NCBI GenBank assembly: GCA_041741415.1
Contig: JBGSKC010000032.1
Location: 24,948 to 88,947, forward strand
Length of the DNA stretch: 64,000 nucleotides
Source: JANQTF01 sp041741415
GTDB lineage: Bacteria > Bacteroidota > Bacteroidia > J057
Reading direction: 5' to 3'
Shown piece after piece: positions 8,130 through 16,334 of this stretch. The position numbers and the translations under genes are program-made. The notes under the pieces were generated by a model. It made no database searches. It was not told the DNA's origin and saw only the letters and a program-made list of their open reading frames with translations. The first letter of the stretch is position 1, and every line of letters starts with the position of its first letter.

Positions 8130-9494
8130 TTATCTGGTCTTGACTTCCGGAGTAAATTGGAGATCAATGGTGGGGGGAGACCCTTCCTCAACTTCAATAT
8201 AAATTGATTCTGTTTCATTGCCTCCACAACTGACCTGAGGATATTGCTCCCCATCAATTTGATCCGGTAATCCATACACGGATAGAACTAAATTATTGGG
8301 GTAGGTGTTGGAGTACATTTTTGCAGTGCTGATCAAAAATGTAGAAGATAAGGCCAGAGACGAGTTGTTGGTTCCATTGATGCGGCAAATCCTAGTTCCA
8401 CTGGTGCCAAATAGTGCAAAACTGCTGGGAGAACTAAGCCCAAGTTCTATCATCCCTTGATTGTAAGCAGAAGTGTTGGGAATGTATGAATACCCAGTGA
8501 AGTTAGCATTGAAGTAGCCTATGCCATCAAATCCATTCGCAGCACCATTCCAATCTATTGATGCTGCCAACCTCCCATCAGGCAAAAACTCAAGGCCTGA
8601 AACATAATTAAAGGCATTAAGATAAGGCTCAACCGTTGTGATTGATGAGGAAGGAAGTTGAAAGACCTTTATTCTAAAATATGGGATGGGTTGTTGAAAA
8701 TCAGCCTCAGCCCATGCCAGCCTTGATCCGTCATGAGAAAGTTCCATTTCTGGTGCAACGCTGAACGGATCACCAGGCTTGTTATACACAAGTTGACTTT
8801 GTTGCACAACACTCGAAATAGGGAATGCTCTTAGCTGTTTCCCGTCATATGCATATAGGACCCTGTTACCAGTTACATTGGGCTTAGAGAGCGCAAGTCT
8901 GAGTGGAGAGTGAGAAAATTGGAAAAGCAACGTCGGGAAGCTCAGGGTGTTAGAGATTGTATTGTATTTTTGAACAAATAAAAAGGATGCCGATTGAGAA
9001 TTTAAATAACTGTCTGTTGTGAAGATAAAATACTCATTAGGATTTGATGGAACAGGACAAACAACTTGTTCAAAGTTTTCGGTTAGATTGAATCCAATTC
9101 CTGTATATGGGTTTTGTGCTTTTGTACTGTAATCCTTCATTAGAAGGTAGCCAGATTCTAGCCCATTTTCGTCAAACACCCAGTCGCCAGAAATGTAAAA
9201 AATAGGTGTTCCACATTGGGTAAACATTCCATTAGCACCTGTTGCGTGTCTCCAAAAGTGGTTGGCAGCACTGTGGATATAAGTCATTGGTTGAGAAAAT
9301 GGCAATGTGCTCTGTTGTAATATCCCACTGTTCTTAAATAGCTTGGGAGGATCACTGGAGATTACCCAATAAGGATTTTGAAAGCTCTGGGCAATCCCGA
9401 TTGTGTTTCCAAAAACACAAAAAAGAAAAATTGATTTAAACAAAGAGGCTAAATACTGACAGAAGGGGGGGGGGGATAATTGGATGCTTAGCAT
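8130..9494 (-). CDS. Hypothetical exported protein with homopolymer tract at its start
   Basis: I do not recognise this 454-residue protein. After ATG at 9494 come six codons, then a run of 11 C on the coding strand (9465-9475) giving S-P-P-P, then a hydrophobic stretch at about residues 17-36 ending in IGIAQS that looks like a signal peptide. The body has strand-rich, propeller-like repeats with motifs such as MELSHDGSRLAWAEADF and LEFLPDGRLAASIDW. The C-terminus (EVEEGSPPTIDLQFTPEVKTR region) has no T9SS sorting domain. Base composition is strikingly AT-rich compared with neighbours (three 60-base lines counted at 35, 53 and 30 % GC), which suggests transfer. The next in-frame ATG is well inside the body, so translation of the signal peptide depends on tract length. 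Confidence 0.7.
   Translation of the reverse strand: MLSIQLSPPPFCQYLASLFKSIFLFCVFGNTIGIAQSFQNPYWVISSDPPKLFKNSGILQQSTLPFSQPMTYIHSAANHFWRHATGANGMFTQCGTPIFYISGDWVFDENGLESGYLLMKDYSTKAQNPYTGIGFNLTENFEQVVCPVPSNPNEYFIFTTDSYLNSQSASFLFVQKYNTISNTLSFPTLLFQFSHSPLRLALSKPNVTGNRVLYAYDGKQLRAFPISSVVQQSQLVYNKPGDPFSVAPEMELSHDGSRLAWAEADFQQPIPYFRIKVFQLPSSSITTVEPYLNAFNYVSGLEFLPDGRLAASIDWNGAANGFDGIGYFNANFTGYSYIPNTSAYNQGMIELGLSSPSSFALFGTSGTRICRINGTNNSSLALSSTFLISTAKMYSNTYPNNLVLSVYGLPDQIDGEQYPQVSCGGNETESIYIEVEEGSPPTIDLQFTPEVKTR
9465..9475. repeat. Homopolymer tract of 11 G (11 C on coding strand)
   Basis: An uninterrupted run of 11 G lies 17 bases inside the 8130-9494 coding region, between the start codon and the signal-peptide core. 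Such tracts vary in length by replication slippage and can switch genes on and off; here only lengths differing by multiples of three keep the frame. Confidence 0.95.
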
Positions 9495-9655
9495 AGGTTT
9501 CTGTTAATTAGTGGTTCATCACCAAATTAAAAAATATTTTCTAACATCCCATAATAATTTCGAGAATATTTTTTTCTAAAAGAATGGTACCAATGTTAAT
9601 TTCTTGCTTTAGTGCACAAAGTTACTCATACATTGAGATTCACGTGCACCAAACC

Positions 9656-9688
9656 AAAAAGACCGCCCCTCGCGAGGCGGTCTTTTTT
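9656..9688. terminator. Bidirectional rho-independent terminator downstream of the SusD gene
   Basis: GACCGCC (9661-9667) pairs with GGCGGTC (9676-9682) around an 8-base loop. It is flanked by five A on the left (9656-9660) and six T on the right (9683-9688), so it can act in both directions. It lies 28 bases beyond the SusD-like stop and ahead of the start region of the 8130-9494 gene, so it separates the two transcripts. Confidence 0.85.
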
Positions 9689-9716
9689 ACTTGGAAGTCA
9701 AGCAGAATGAGAGCGG

Positions 9717-11183
9717 CTATTTTTCCCACCAAACCTTGGTGTTGATGTCGTCGGTGCCCTGACGGGAAACGGCAGCATCACGGCTTTCGGAGTTCAGGGC
9801 CTGCTCGCTGATCGGGTAGATGAAGCGAACGGGGATGCGGTCATCATTGAGGTTGGCTTTGCCAGGCTGGAGGGCAGGAATGCCTGTCCGGCGCCAGTCA
9901 ACCCATGCTTCCACACCGTGGAAGAACAGGGCGATCCACTTCTGGAAGCCGATCTGCTGGAGGGCATTGGCAGAGTTGAAGGCCACTTCAGGCTGGGTCA
10001 TGTAGTCGGCGGGCATGGTGAGGCCATAGAAGCCGAAAGAAGCCTCAATGCCGTTTTCGTAGTAGGTTTTGGCATCGCCGGAGATCAGGCCTTTCTGAGC
10101 AGCCTCAGCCAGAATGAACTGAAGCTCAGCGTAGTCCATGATGAAGCCTTTGGCGATGGACAATCCTTTTGGAGAAATGGCGTCTTCGAAGTAGATGGAG
10201 CCAATCCGGGAAACGAACTGGGCACCACCATTGTAGGTAAGAGCCTCAATATCGTCCAGGCCATTAGGAATGCCGACATACTCAGGAGTTCCTGCAGCCA
10301 CAGAAGCCACAGTCGGGCGGGCAAAGATGGTGATCCGGTTGTCGTTGAGTGCCAGCAGGGTGTCGCCGAGGGTTTTGCTGAGGCGGAATTCGTCGAAAGA
10401 ACCTACCCGGTAAGTGTGGATGGGGAACTGGTTCGGCGAAGCGTTCAGGTAAGTCAGTGCGGCATTGTCCTCATTTCCTTCGAAGATCGGATAGGTGGCA
10501 GGATCGTTGAGGATCTGCTGCATCTGGGCGCTCACGTCGCGGCGCTTGGAGATCCGCATCAGGTAACGCAGGCGCAGGGAGTTGGCCAGCTTTTTCCACT
10601 TCATCACATCGCCGTTGAAAATGATGTCACCGGCGAGTGCTTCGGGGCTGCTGCCCAGCAGGGTGTTGGCGGTTTCGAGGTCGGCCAGGATGCCGTCGTA
10701 GATGTCTTCCTGCTCGTCATACACAGGGAAAAACACATCGGATTTGCCCTCGGTAGCCTGAGCATAAGGAGCATCACCGTGGCAGTCGGTCACGAGCGAA
10801 AACATCCATGACTTCATTACCAGAGACAGGCCCTGGTAGTTTTTCTGGCCACGGGCTTCGGAGAGGTCATACACGTTTTTCAGGTCCCGCATGTTGCCAT
10901 AGACGGAGTTCCAGATGCCGTTGACTTCGCCCCAGAGGTAGCGGTCTTCGTTCACAAACTGGATCTTGGCGGTGTGTTGCACCACGATGTTGCCAATACC
11001 CCAGCCTGTTCCCACGATTTCATTGGCCATGCTGCGCATCACGCCCGGAAGGAGCAGAGAAGCAGGCACTTCAGTGGGAGCGTTGCCGTTGGTGTTGATT
11101 TCCTCGAAATCGTTGGTGCAGCTTCCCAGCATGAGAGCAGCCAGACCGAGGACGCTTATTTTTTTGAAAACAGAGTTCATCAT
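9717..11183 (-). CDS. SusD/RagB-family nutrient-binding outer-membrane lipoprotein
   Basis: The 488-residue product begins MMNSVFKKISVLGLAALMLGSC; the LGSC lipobox makes the Cys at residue 22 the lipidation site. ATG 11183 (or the adjacent ATG 11180) is chosen over the upstream frame start at 11207 because it places a proper signal peptide first. The body shows features of the SusD-like family: an N-terminal helical TPR-like region (AYAQATEG, PVYDEQEDIYDGIL), then a substrate-binding half, and the C-terminal FQKWIALFFHGVEAWVDWRRTG motif typical of the SusD-like_2 subfamily. It would form the lid of the SusC transporter on the cell surface. It follows the SusC gene by 72 bases. The substrate cannot be read from sequence, and no glycosidase or peptidase gene is adjacent. 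Confidence 0.93.
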   Translation of the reverse strand: MMNSVFKKISVLGLAALMLGSCTNDFEEINTNGNAPTEVPASLLLPGVMRSMANEIVGTGWGIGNIVVQHTAKIQFVNEDRYLWGEVNGIWNSVYGNMRDLKNVYDLSEARGQKNYQGLSLVMKSWMFSLVTDCHGDAPYAQATEGKSDVFFPVYDEQEDIYDGILADLETANTLLGSSPEALAGDIIFNGDVMKWKKLANSLRLRYLMRISKRRDVSAQMQQILNDPATYPIFEGNEDNAALTYLNASPNQFPIHTYRVGSFDEFRLSKTLGDTLLALNDNRITIFARPTVASVAAGTPEYVGIPNGLDDIEALTYNGGAQFVSRIGSIYFEDAISPKGLSIAKGFIMDYAELQFILAEAAQKGLISGDAKTYYENGIEASFGFYGLTMPADYMTQPEVAFNSANALQQIGFQKWIALFFHGVEAWVDWRRTGIPALQPGKANLNDDRIPVRFIYPISEQALNSESRDAAVSRQGTDDINTKVWWEK

Positions 11184-11255
11184 TGTCAGATTGAGTCGTG
11201 AAACCAAATTCCCGGCCCTGGCAATCCCGGAGGTGCGCCAGGGCCCGGGACATGA

Positions 11256-14200
11256 TTAGAAGTTGAGATTGAGGTTGAAGCCGTAGCTGCGGGCAGAGGG
11301 CAGGGCCACAGACTCCACACCAGGGATGATGGTACCACCGCTCACAGAAGCCGTTTCGGGATCCACGTGAGGCACTTCTGACCAGACAAACAGGTTGCGG
11401 CCCACAGCGGAGATGTTCACATTCCGGAAGGGGGTCTTGGCCATGAGGGCGTTGGGCAGGGTGTAGCCAATCTGGATTTCGCGCAGTTTCACGAAGGAAG
11501 CGTCATAGACCATGCCTTCGGTGATGCGGCGGCCCAGGGTAATGGCAGTGTGGTATTCGCGGGCAGTGAGCTCGCGGGCAGCAGGGTTCTGAGCAGGATC
11601 GTTTGGCAGATACACCACTTCACCGTTGGCACCAGTGCTGGCATAAACACCTGGGAAATACACACCGTTTCCTTCCACACTCAGGTCGTAGCCATTGGCG
11701 CGGCCTTCGAGGGTTTCGATGATCTGACCACCTTCGCGACCTACGGTCTGGGTGTGGGAGTAAATGATCCCGCCCTGACGCATGTCGAACAAGGCACCGA
11801 TGTTCAATCCTTTGAATGAGAAGGTGTTGTACACACCCAGGAGGAAGTCGGGGTTGTAGTTACCCAGCAGGATACGCTCGGTGGTAGCGATGGGCCGGCC
11901 CTGGCTGTTCAGGATGATTTCGCCGAAATGCTCGCTGTTTTCATCTTCCACACGCTGGTAGCCAATACCATACATGCTGCCCATGCGCTCGCCTACCCGT
12001 GCTTCCACAGTCAGGTAACGGTCGGCCATGATGTAGCTGCTGATTTCGTCTGTCAGTTCCACTACTTCGCTGCGGTTGGCGGAGAAGTTGAAGTTCATTT
12101 CCCAGGTAAATCCACCGGCAGTCTGAACAGGGATCACGTTCAGCATGGCCTCAATTCCGTAGTTGCGAACCTCACCGGCGTTGATCAGCTTCTGGCTGTA
12201 ACCTGTTGTGCCGGAAAGGGGAATCCCGATGATCTGGTTGCGGCTGGCAATGTTGTAGTAGGTCACATCCAGGCCAACACGACCGAGGAAGAAGCGCACA
12301 TCAGCACCAACTTCGAAAGAGGTGGAAATTTCTGGCTTCAATTCGGGGTTCACCAGGCGGGAAGACTCAGAATACACACGGTTGGTACCGAAAGGCGTTC
12401 CGGCGTTGAACACCTGTGTCAGCTGGTAAGGGTCAGTGTCGTTACCCACCTGGGCAAGGCCGGTGCGAAGTTTGGCGAAAGACACCCACTCAGGCATTTT
12501 CATCAGGTCGCTCAGCACCACGCTCAGCGAGGCAGAAGGATAGAAGTAGCTGTTGTTGTCCAGCGGCAGGGTCGAAGACCAGTCGTTACGTGCAGTCAGG
12601 TCGAGGAAGATCGAGTTGCGGAAGGACAATTCGGCAAATCCGTACACGCTGTTGATGCGCTTGCTGGATTTGAACAGGCTGTTCTGAAGCTCCACGCGGG
12701 AGTTACCGAAGTTGTAGATCCCGGGGATCAGGAGCTGACCAGCGAAGGTTTCGAGGAAATCGTAGTTTCGGTCCATGCGGTTGGCACCGGCAGAGAGGTT
12801 CAGCTTCAGGTCGCCAAAGCCACGGTTGAAGTTCACCAGGAAGTCGGTGTTGCGCTCTTCGAGGATGATACGCTCTTCGCCGTAGCTACCGAAGGGGAAG
12901 CGCTGGGTCGAGAAAGCACGACGACGGGTGCGGAGCTCGCTGTTGTAGTCGGTAGCAGAGCGAAGCTGGATGTTCAGCCAGTCGGTGAAGTCATATTTTA
13001 CAACCACATTCCCAAACAAGCGGTCGGCATACTGGCCGTTGGTGTTCTCATACAGGTTGAAGTAGGGGTTGTCGTGGTAGTTGTAGTTGAAGCCAAACTG
13101 GCTCAGGCCTTCCTGGCCGCGCTGCCAGTACTCCTCTGAGCTAGACAGGTCCACAGAACGGCCCAGCCAGCAGTTGAACAGGTACATGATGTTCTCTGTT
13201 CCGTAGCTGTTGTTGGGGCGGTTGTCAGAGTCAGACTTCACATAGTTGATCACAGTCCGCACGCTCAGCTTGTCGGTCGGCTGGATACCACCGCTGAAAG
13301 CAACCGTGTTGCGGAGCAGGTCAGTGTTGGGGACCATGCCTTTCTGGCTCAGGTTGGTGTAGGACAAGCGGAAGTTGCTCATCTGGTTGCCACCGGAGAT
13401 AGAAACATTGTTGGTGAGGGTAACGCCAGTTTCGAAAAAGTCGCGAACGTTGTCAGGACGGGCAATAAACGGAGTAGGCACAATTTCGGTCACATCGCGG
13501 ACGAGGTTACCATCGGCATCAACAGAGTTGAGGTCAGCACCGCGGAAATCAGACGTGGTTCCGTTGAGGTAGCGGCGTGGGGAATCATACTGAGGAACAA
13601 GCAGGGAGGCATCAAAAGCCGGGCCCCAGCTTTCATCCACACCGTCACGAAGACCGCCGCCAGATCCGTCAACAAAGCTGAACTCACCACCGAGGCCCTG
13701 GCCATACTGGTTCTGGTACTCGGGGAGAACAAGGGGAGTTTCGAAAGAAACAGTAGAGTTGATCGAAACACCAAGACCCTTGGCACCGCGGCCGGACTTG
13801 GTAGTGATGAGGATCACACCGTTGGCACCGCGTGAGCCGTAAAGGGCAGAAGCGTTGGCACCTTTCAGCACGGAGATGGCTTCGATGTCGTCAGGGTTTA
13901 CCACAGCAGCGAGGTTGCCATAGTCGGCATCCTGGCGGCCACGGCCTGAGGAGCCCACAAAATCGTTCAGAATGGGTACCCCGTCAACCACAAACAGCGG
14001 CTGGTTGCCGTTGATATTCAGCGACTTATCACCACGAATGGTGATACGGGCAGAAGAACCGATGCCAGAAGGTGTTCCCACCACCTGCACACCAGCCACC
14101 TTACCGGCGAGGGCGTTCACCAGGTTGGTTTCGCGGGCCTGTGTGAGCTGGTTGCCTTGCACGGTCTGGATGGCGTAGCCAAGGGCTTTCTCGTCACGAG

Positions 14201-14576
14201 CCACCCCGAGCGCTGTGATCACAACGTCGTCGAGCTGGGTTTCTTCCTCGCTCAGGCTGATTGTGAAGGTAGTCTTTCCAGCCACAGCAATGGTCTGGGT
14301 AGCATACCCGATGTAAGTTACCACCAGGCTGTCTGCGCTGGCAGGAGCCTGAAGGGTCCATGAACCTTCCTCGCCGGCAATGGCACCATTGCGGGTACCT
14401 TTCACCACCACGTTGGCACCAGCCAAACCCTGGTTGGTGGCAGCATCGAGGACCGTTCCGCTGAGGGTCCGGGTCTGACCCATCAGGTCAGTGCCCATCA
14501 TAGCGAAGCACCCGAAAAGCGCCAGCAGGAGGCCTCTTTGCAGGTAGTTCTTTGTCTGAAGTAAAGCCTTCTTCAT
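11256..14576 (-). CDS. SusC/RagA-family TonB-linked outer-membrane transporter
   Basis: The 1106-residue product has a signal peptide (residues 1 to about 33, ending MGTDLMGQ), a CarboxypepD_reg-like domain (about 36-115, LSGTVLDAATNQGLAGANV) and a plug domain with FVVDGVPI and LKGANASALYGSRGANGV, then a 22-stranded barrel region ending in an aromatic residue (LNLNF). ATG 14576 is preferred over the longer frame at 14639 because it starts MKKALLQTKNYLQRG and gives a normal signal peptide. It imports oligomeric nutrients captured by the SusD partner, powered by TonB-ExbBD. It is the first gene of a two-gene operon. The start of the frame lies next to an AT-rich leader with a TCGAAA dyad. Confidence 0.95.
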   Translation of the reverse strand: MKKALLQTKNYLQRGLLLALFGCFAMMGTDLMGQTRTLSGTVLDAATNQGLAGANVVVKGTRNGAIAGEEGSWTLQAPASADSLVVTYIGYATQTIAVAGKTTFTISLSEEETQLDDVVITALGVARDEKALGYAIQTVQGNQLTQARETNLVNALAGKVAGVQVVGTPSGIGSSARITIRGDKSLNINGNQPLFVVDGVPILNDFVGSSGRGRQDADYGNLAAVVNPDDIEAISVLKGANASALYGSRGANGVILITTKSGRGAKGLGVSINSTVSFETPLVLPEYQNQYGQGLGGEFSFVDGSGGGLRDGVDESWGPAFDASLLVPQYDSPRRYLNGTTSDFRGADLNSVDADGNLVRDVTEIVPTPFIARPDNVRDFFETGVTLTNNVSISGGNQMSNFRLSYTNLSQKGMVPNTDLLRNTVAFSGGIQPTDKLSVRTVINYVKSDSDNRPNNSYGTENIMYLFNCWLGRSVDLSSSEEYWQRGQEGLSQFGFNYNYHDNPYFNLYENTNGQYADRLFGNVVVKYDFTDWLNIQLRSATDYNSELRTRRRAFSTQRFPFGSYGEERIILEERNTDFLVNFNRGFGDLKLNLSAGANRMDRNYDFLETFAGQLLIPGIYNFGNSRVELQNSLFKSSKRINSVYGFAELSFRNSIFLDLTARNDWSSTLPLDNNSYFYPSASLSVVLSDLMKMPEWVSFAKLRTGLAQVGNDTDPYQLTQVFNAGTPFGTNRVYSESSRLVNPELKPEISTSFEVGADVRFFLGRVGLDVTYYNIASRNQIIGIPLSGTTGYSQKLINAGEVRNYGIEAMLNVIPVQTAGGFTWEMNFNFSANRSEVVELTDEISSYIMADRYLTVEARVGERMGSMYGIGYQRVEDENSEHFGEIILNSQGRPIATTERILLGNYNPDFLLGVYNTFSFKGLNIGALFDMRQGGIIYSHTQTVGREGGQIIETLEGRANGYDLSVEGNGVYFPGVYASTGANGEVVYLPNDPAQNPAARELTAREYHTAITLGRRITEGMVYDASFVKLREIQIGYTLPNALMAKTPFRNVNISAVGRNLFVWSEVPHVDPETASVSGGTIIPGVESVALPSARSYGFNLNLNF

Positions 14577-15022
14577 AAGGGTTTTTGAGAAAAAATGAGT
14601 GTGAAAAGGGCACAACAAATTCACCCTGCTTTTTGACAAAAAACAGGCGTGACACCAGATCGAAAATTTCGACCAGTTCTATGTTTGCTTTTACCCCACA
14701 AAGATGATCTCAATAAATTCGCCGCTATGTCGGTCAGGGTCAATTTTTCTTTAACGCTTTGTTAAGTTCAGTTTCAAGTACAAGTAATTGAAAATCAAAA
14801 AATTAACCTTCAAATCCTTCTCCCTTATCATTCTCCGTTTAACCTCTCCTCTCCCCTCTTCTTAACATCGGTTCCTCAACAGGTCAATGAGGTGTTTCCG
14901 CAAGATGAATGGAATGTTAAGCGGAAATCGGACTTCCCAACTGCCAACAGCTACTTCCCAGCCGAACCCCGACCGGGAAAGCACAGACGCAGGAGCTGGC
15001 AACAAGCAAGTTCTGCAATGGG
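14577..15022. other. Intergenic region upstream of the SusC gene
   Basis: These 446 bases between two minus-strand genes contain no convincing ORF. The part next to SusC is AT-rich and should hold its promoter, but I found no good match to the -33/-7 consensus. It contains a perfect 6-base-arm dyad (14660-14672) and a small TTAAC/GTTAA hairpin (14751-14765). Bases 14812-14880 are pyrimidine-rich without clear structure. Confidence 0.6.
14660..14672. promoter_or_regulatory. Candidate operator dyad upstream of SusC
   Basis: TCGAAA and TTTCGA arms flank a single A, 84 bases upstream of the SusC start codon. The position fits an operator, but there is no identified regulator and a short AT-rich dyad can arise by chance. 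Confidence 0.25.
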
Positions 15023-16303
15023 TCAGTAGGCTCCGATCAGGGCCTGGGTCATGGCAGGAAAATCGAGGTTGAGCTGGCCGGAAGTGGCCAGCACAGCCTC
15101 GCGCCAGGGAGCAGGCAGGGCCGCCGCACCGTGCAAGGCACCCAGCACAGCCCCCGCCATGGCAGCAGAGGTGTCATTGTCGCGACCGAAGTTCACGATA
15201 AACGGAAGGGTTTCCTCCGCCTGAAAATCTCCCATCAGCAGCCCGGCGAGGGTCACCAGCCAGATTTCGTCGGGGTGAAACGGGCTTCTGCGCAGCTCCA
15301 TGTCCAGCAAATGATAGGCTGTTCCCCAACTGGCATAGCGCTGGCGCTCTTCCGGTGTCGTCGTCGGCAGTGCCAGCCGCACCAGCGGTTCTTTGGTTGC
15401 GAAGTACGCATCGGCATCGGCCTCTCTTGCCTGCTTCGTGATCCACAAGGCAGTTTGATAGATCCGGTAGGCTGTCCGGCCAATCAGCCTGCTGGGGAAA
15501 TAGCCCTTCGGGTCCACCGACCGGATCACGCCCAGCACAGAATCGGCGTTGGCGTCAGGGACGCAGGCTGCGGCAACCATGGCTGCCAGCAATCCGGTGA
15601 TGTCGCGGGCATAGCCAATGTCGTAAATGTCCATCCGGTAGGCCACTTCATAGGCCCTGAGCGGATCGCCGGGATAGCGAAGGCCCACTGCCGGGGCATA
15701 AATCATCCCTGCACAAACCATTTCACCGCCATAAAACCGGTGCAGGTTTTCCTGATAAAGATCGTGATCTCCAGCAAGCCAGGGCCTGGCCACTTTGGCC
15801 CATTCCCGTAGCCAGTGGGCATGACGAAGGTCTTGCTCATAGGGCTCTGTTTCCACGCTGGTTTGGGCGCGGAGGCGGGCAAGGGCCGAATCATGCTCCT
15901 GCACAATGACCATGGCCAGGGCCCTCGCCGGGTCCGGATCCTGCGGAGCAGTCAGGGCTTTGACAAGCAGTTGCTTCCAGCGGGTGTCATCTGTTGTTCC
16001 ACCGGCTGGCAGGTTCCAGGCCCAGGTGCCTTCGGCGGAGGGTTCCCGCACCATGTCGTCGAGGCCGGAAACATGGCCATACTCGGCCTGTATGCCCTCG
16101 CGCGACCACATTTCGGTAGGGGCTCCCATTGCATCGCCAATGGCCGAGCCGAGCAATCCGCCCAGCAGCCGGTCGCGGAGTTGGTCTTCTGTCATGTCGG
16201 GTGGAGTAAAGGAGTCATCAGGAGCTACGACTGACTTGCATCCGGGGAGGAAGAGCAGGGCGGTCATGGCCAGTGCTGAGAAAAAAACGCGACGGATTTC
16301 CAT
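15023..16303 (-). CDS. ADP-ribosylglycohydrolase-family lipoprotein
   Basis: The 426-residue product (start ATG 16303, MEIRRVFFSALAMTALLF) has a signal peptide with lipobox LPGC at Cys22, then an ADP-ribosylglycohydrolase (DraG/ARH) fold: LLGGLLGSAIGDAMGAPTE at about 47-65, the metal-binding GGTTDDT at 101-107 and the C-terminal GRDNDTSAAMAG with Asp375 and Asp377. The key acidic and Thr residues for the two divalent metals are therefore present. The family removes ADP-ribose from proteins or small molecules, usually in the cytoplasm; an exported lipoprotein form would act in the periplasm or at the outer membrane. It lies 31 bases after the TPR-PRiA4b gene. A longer start at 16342 would overlap that gene and is less likely. 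Confidence 0.85.
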   Translation of the reverse strand: MEIRRVFFSALAMTALLFLPGCKSVVAPDDSFTPPDMTEDQLRDRLLGGLLGSAIGDAMGAPTEMWSREGIQAEYGHVSGLDDMVREPSAEGTWAWNLPAGGTTDDTRWKQLLVKALTAPQDPDPARALAMVIVQEHDSALARLRAQTSVETEPYEQDLRHAHWLREWAKVARPWLAGDHDLYQENLHRFYGGEMVCAGMIYAPAVGLRYPGDPLRAYEVAYRMDIYDIGYARDITGLLAAMVAAACVPDANADSVLGVIRSVDPKGYFPSRLIGRTAYRIYQTALWITKQAREADADAYFATKEPLVRLALPTTTPEERQRYASWGTAYHLLDMELRRSPFHPDEIWLVTLAGLLMGDFQAEETLPFIVNFGRDNDTSAAMAGAVLGALHGAAALPAPWREAVLATSGQLNLDFPAMTQALIGAY

Positions 16304-16334
16304 ACAAACAGGTGTCTCGGGGTTTTTGAGGAGC

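Noticed and set aside
9617..9653. TAACTTTG and TTTG on the minus strand as promoter for the 8130-9494 gene
   Set aside because: The -7 match is exact but the spacing to TTTG is 25 bases instead of 19-21, and it lies over 120 bases from the start codon.
9918..10811. 297-codon plus-strand frame opposite the SusD gene
   Set aside because: Shadow of the SusD coding strand, lacking any motif.
11928..13139. 403-codon open frame on the plus strand inside the SusC gene
   Set aside because: It is antisense to a well-supported SusC coding region, has no domain features and reflects GC-rich codon structure.
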